Origin: Flavobacterium ustbae
GTDB lineage: Bacteria > Bacteroidota > Bacteroidia > Flavobacteriales > Flavobacteriaceae
Reading direction: 5' to 3'
Length of the DNA: 64,000 nt
Assembly (NCBI RefSeq): GCF_003946915.1
Contig: NZ_RPOC01000004.1
Span: 1 to 64,000, forward strand
Positions within the stretch are counted from its first letter, which is position 1; every line of letters begins with the position of its first letter. Positions 61,621 to 64,000 of this stretch are shown here, in pieces. The position numbers and the translations under genes were made by a program. The notes under the pieces were generated by a model, which had not been told where the DNA came from, searched no databases, and saw only the letters and a program-made list of their open reading frames with translations.

Positions 61621-63984
61621 ATGAAAATTAAAATTGTTTTATTCGTTTTAGTGTTGTCAATTATGACATCATTTAAAGTATTCGCCCAGACTACTCAGCC
61701 AGGAGAAGTTCTCCCAGACAGAAGGCCTGGTACATTTAAAGGAAAAATTGGAGAAACAACTAAAGATTCAAAACCCGATTTTCCGATCACACGAGAAGCG
61801 GCAAAAGATGCTCCTAATGTTGTTCTGATTTTATTGGATGATGTCGGTTTTGGAGCCTCATCGACATTCGGGGGACCAATAGACACTCCAACTGCAGACA
61901 GGCTGGCAAAAGAAGGTTTACGATATACCCAATGGCATACAACCTCATTGTGCTCGCCAACTAGAGCTTCTTTGTTAACTGGCAGAAATCATCATGAAGA
62001 AGGCTTTGGAGTTGTTGCAGAGATGGCGACAGGATATCCCGGCTATAATGGTATAATGTCAGATGAGACTGCAACAATTGGTACCATTTTAAGAGATAAT
62101 GGTTATAACACAGCGTGGTTTGGAAAAAATCACAATACTCCAGACTATGAAACCAGTCAGGTAGGCCCTTTCACGCAATGGCCTGTCAATATGGGATTTG
62201 AGTATTTTTATGGTTTTAACGGTGGTGACTGTAATCAATACGCACCGCCTTTAATAGAAAATACACAGCCAATATCTCCGCCAATAGACGATCCTGACTA
62301 TAATTTAACAAAGGATTTAACCGAGAAATGTATAGGATGGATTCGACGTCAAAAGTCAATTGCGCCTAATAAACCTTTTTTCGCTTATTTTGCTCCGGGC
62401 GCTACTCATGCTCCCCATCAGCCGCCTAAAGAATGGATTGAAAAATTCAAAGGAAAATTTGATCAGGGCTGGAATAAAGTAAGCGAAGAGACTTTTGAGC
62501 GAATGAAAACAAAAGGAATTATTCCTGCGAATGCAAAATATAATCCAATACCTGAAGAAGTGGGTGTATGGGATAAAATGAATGCAGATCAGAAAAAAGT
62601 ATATGCGAGAATGATGGAAGTATATGCAGCATACCTTGCTTATGTAGATTATGAAGTTGGTTTGCTTGTAGATGCAATAGATGAACTGGGAGCAAGAGAT
62701 AATACACTAATTATTTATGCAATAGGAGATAATGGGGCGAGTGCAGAAGGAGGTTTCAGCGGAACATTAAATGAAGTGGCGGCAGATTTGAATAGTTATC
62801 GTCCTGATGTAGTTAAAGATGCTTTAAGCCGTTTAGATCAAATTGGTGGGCCAGACACTTACAATCATTATCCAATAGGATGGGCGCTTGCCATGAATTC
62901 ACCTATGAAATATGCAAAAAGAGAATCTTCTCATTTTGGAGGAACCAGAAATGGACTTATTATTTCCTGGCCAAAAGGAATCAAAGACCAAGGCGGAATT
63001 CGAACACAATTCAGCCACTGCAATGACATTGCTCCAACTATACTTGAGTCTTGTAAACTTCCCCAGCCAAAAGTGGTAAACGGTGTTAAACAAAAGCCGA
63101 TGTCGGGAGTAAGTATGTATTACACATTTAATAAAGCAAATGAAAAAGCTCCTACCAAACACGTAACACAATATTTTGAAATGGGAGGAAACCGCGCTAT
63201 CTATGATAATGGCTGGGTTGCTGCAACAACTCATAACACAAGGCCGTGGCTGGATGAATTTAAAATAGTTCCTCCGGACCAGGATGTTTGGGAGCTATAC
63301 AACATTACTAACGATTTTACAGAACATGATGATTTAGCGAAAGAAAACCCTAAAAAGCTTGAAGAATTAAAGTTAAAATGGAAAGAAGAAGCCAAGAAAT
63401 ATCAGGTGCTTCCTTTTGATGACAGCACGGTACAGCGTATGGACGCAAAAACGGCCGGGAGGCCAGCTGGTTCTATAGGCGGTCTTACCCATCTTACTTA
63501 TTATCCTGGAACAACAAGAGTTCCAGAAGGAAGTGCCCCAAATGTAAAAAACAGATCATACACTATTACAGCTGAAATTGATATTCCGCAGGGAGGTGCT
63601 GAAGGAGTTTTGGTCACACAGGGAGGTTTATTTGCCGGTTATGTATTAATGATTAAAGATGGAAAACCTGTATTTATTTATAACTGGCTGCAAGAACAGA
63701 TTACAACGATTGAAGGTAAAGATAAGCTTAGCACAGGAAAACATACCATAAAATTTGATTTTACCTATGATGGCGGTGGAAGAGGAAAAGGAGGAAATGG
63801 TGTTTTGAGTGTTGATGGAAAATCAGTTGCGCAAAAACATATTGAAAAAACTATTCCTAACCGTTTTTCATTTGATGAGACTTTTGATGTCGGAGAAGAT
63901 GCTGGAACTCCTGTTACCCGTGATTATAAAATTCCGTTTAAGTTTACTGGAAAATTAAAACATATTGTAATTGATCTTAAATAG
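61621..63984 (+). CDS. Arylsulfatase, exported
   Basis: A 787-residue sulfatase with a signal peptide ([20 protein letters not shown], cleaved after FA). The metal-binding N-terminal motif is [20 protein letters not shown]; the formylglycine motif is C111-S-P-T-R in [20 protein letters not shown]. Other active-site segments are [12 protein letters not shown] and [10 protein letters not shown]. The C-terminal region (about 600-787) adds a beta-rich domain. It needs an anaerobic or aerobic maturase to convert C111. Substrate sulfate ester unknown; similar enzymes act on arylsulfates or sulfated polymers. Confidence 0.92.
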   Translation: MKIKIVLFVLVLSIMTSFKVFAQTTQPGEVLPDRRPGTFKGKIGETTKDSKPDFPITREAAKDAPNVVLILLDDVGFGASSTFGGPIDTPTADRLAKEGLRYTQWHTTSLCSPTRASLLTGRNHHEEGFGVVAEMATGYPGYNGIMSDETATIGTILRDNGYNTAWFGKNHNTPDYETSQVGPFTQWPVNMGFEYFYGFNGGDCNQYAPPLIENTQPISPPIDDPDYNLTKDLTEKCIGWIRRQKSIAPNKPFFAYFAPGATHAPHQPPKEWIEKFKGKFDQGWNKVSEETFERMKTKGIIPANAKYNPIPEEVGVWDKMNADQKKVYARMMEVYAAYLAYVDYEVGLLVDAIDELGARDNTLIIYAIGDNGASAEGGFSGTLNEVAADLNSYRPDVVKDALSRLDQIGGPDTYNHYPIGWALAMNSPMKYAKRESSHFGGTRNGLIISWPKGIKDQGGIRTQFSHCNDIAPTILESCKLPQPKVVNGVKQKPMSGVSMYYTFNKANEKAPTKHVTQYFEMGGNRAIYDNGWVAATTHNTRPWLDEFKIVPPDQDVWELYNITNDFTEHDDLAKENPKKLEELKLKWKEEAKKYQVLPFDDSTVQRMDAKTAGRPAGSIGGLTHLTYYPGTTRVPEGSAPNVKNRSYTITAEIDIPQGGAEGVLVTQGGLFAGYVLMIKDGKPVFIYNWLQEQITTIEGKDKLSTGKHTIKFDFTYDGGGRGKGGNGVLSVDGKSVAQKHIEKTIPNRFSFDETFDVGEDAGTPVTRDYKIPFKFTGKLKHIVIDLK

Positions 63985-64000
63985 ATTATAATGTTTATAT

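Overview
The window looks like chromosomal DNA of a Flavobacterium-type Bacteroidota bacterium. It is AT-rich, has many promoters of the Bacteroidota form TAnnTTTG, has weak or absent Shine-Dalgarno sequences, and carries marker families such as DUF4374 lipoproteins, SusC/FecA-like TonB-dependent receptors, lipoproteins with long Ser/Asp-rich leaders and DUF2024. No rRNA, tRNA, CRISPR array, phage module or replication origin was seen. Almost all identifications are by reading motifs and family resemblance, not by database search.

Layout. 1-150: the edge of an IS3-family element. 310-9824: a flavin monooxygenase-like enzyme, a PL14-like secreted lipoprotein, two secreted proteins of unknown role, a DUF1826-like protein, an F420-reductase-like Rossmann protein, a cupin/DapA-family operon, a CPVC redoxin and a DUF2024 protein. 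9832-16337: SDR enzymes, an Imm11-like orphan immunity protein, an amino-acid permease, a RAYT transposase embedded in its own REP-like palindromes, and an HxlR regulator divergent from an SDR/SnoaL pair. 16467-22855: an FAD-dependent oxidoreductase, a DUF421/small-protein stress-type cluster, and two paralogous NmrA-like genes flanking an AraC regulator that is split by a frameshift. 23157-27179: a 1340-residue multi-PAS histidine kinase. 27297-31899: a siderophore-type locus (TonB receptor, DUF4374 lipoprotein, divergent PchR-like AraC regulator). 32219-39335: BCCT and SBF-like transporters, an Lrp regulator, the oxygen-dependent folate-independent methionine synthase pair mesD-mesX, and a MEDS-domain protein. 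39442-44320: a probable zinc-starvation locus with divergent promoters that share a pair of palindromes; it encodes a lipoprotein, a ZnuD-like receptor with a His-rich loop, and a COG0523 GTPase. 44342-45374: gene remnants. 45720-51576: PhoA-type phosphatase, S41 protease, SDR and TetR pair, membrane protein. 51597-53831: a PepSY remnant, an M14 deacylase and eroded sequence. 54300-63984: MscS channel, a run of secreted proteins (LprI-like, LRR, TlpA-like), a DUF1254 protein, a single-domain response regulator and an arylsulfatase.

Three themes stand out. First, the RAYT gene has next to it a RAYT-less copy of its own ends, a likely non-autonomous derivative with a chimeric left arm. Second, the zinc locus has symmetric divergent promoters whose -33 elements lie inside two 13-bp palindromes 24 bp apart. 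Third, three genes (the AraC regulator, the zinc receptor and the zinc-locus lipoprotein) are each repaired by adding back one base in a short A or T run. That pattern fits either recent gene decay or homopolymer errors in the assembly, and should be settled before the genes are called dead.
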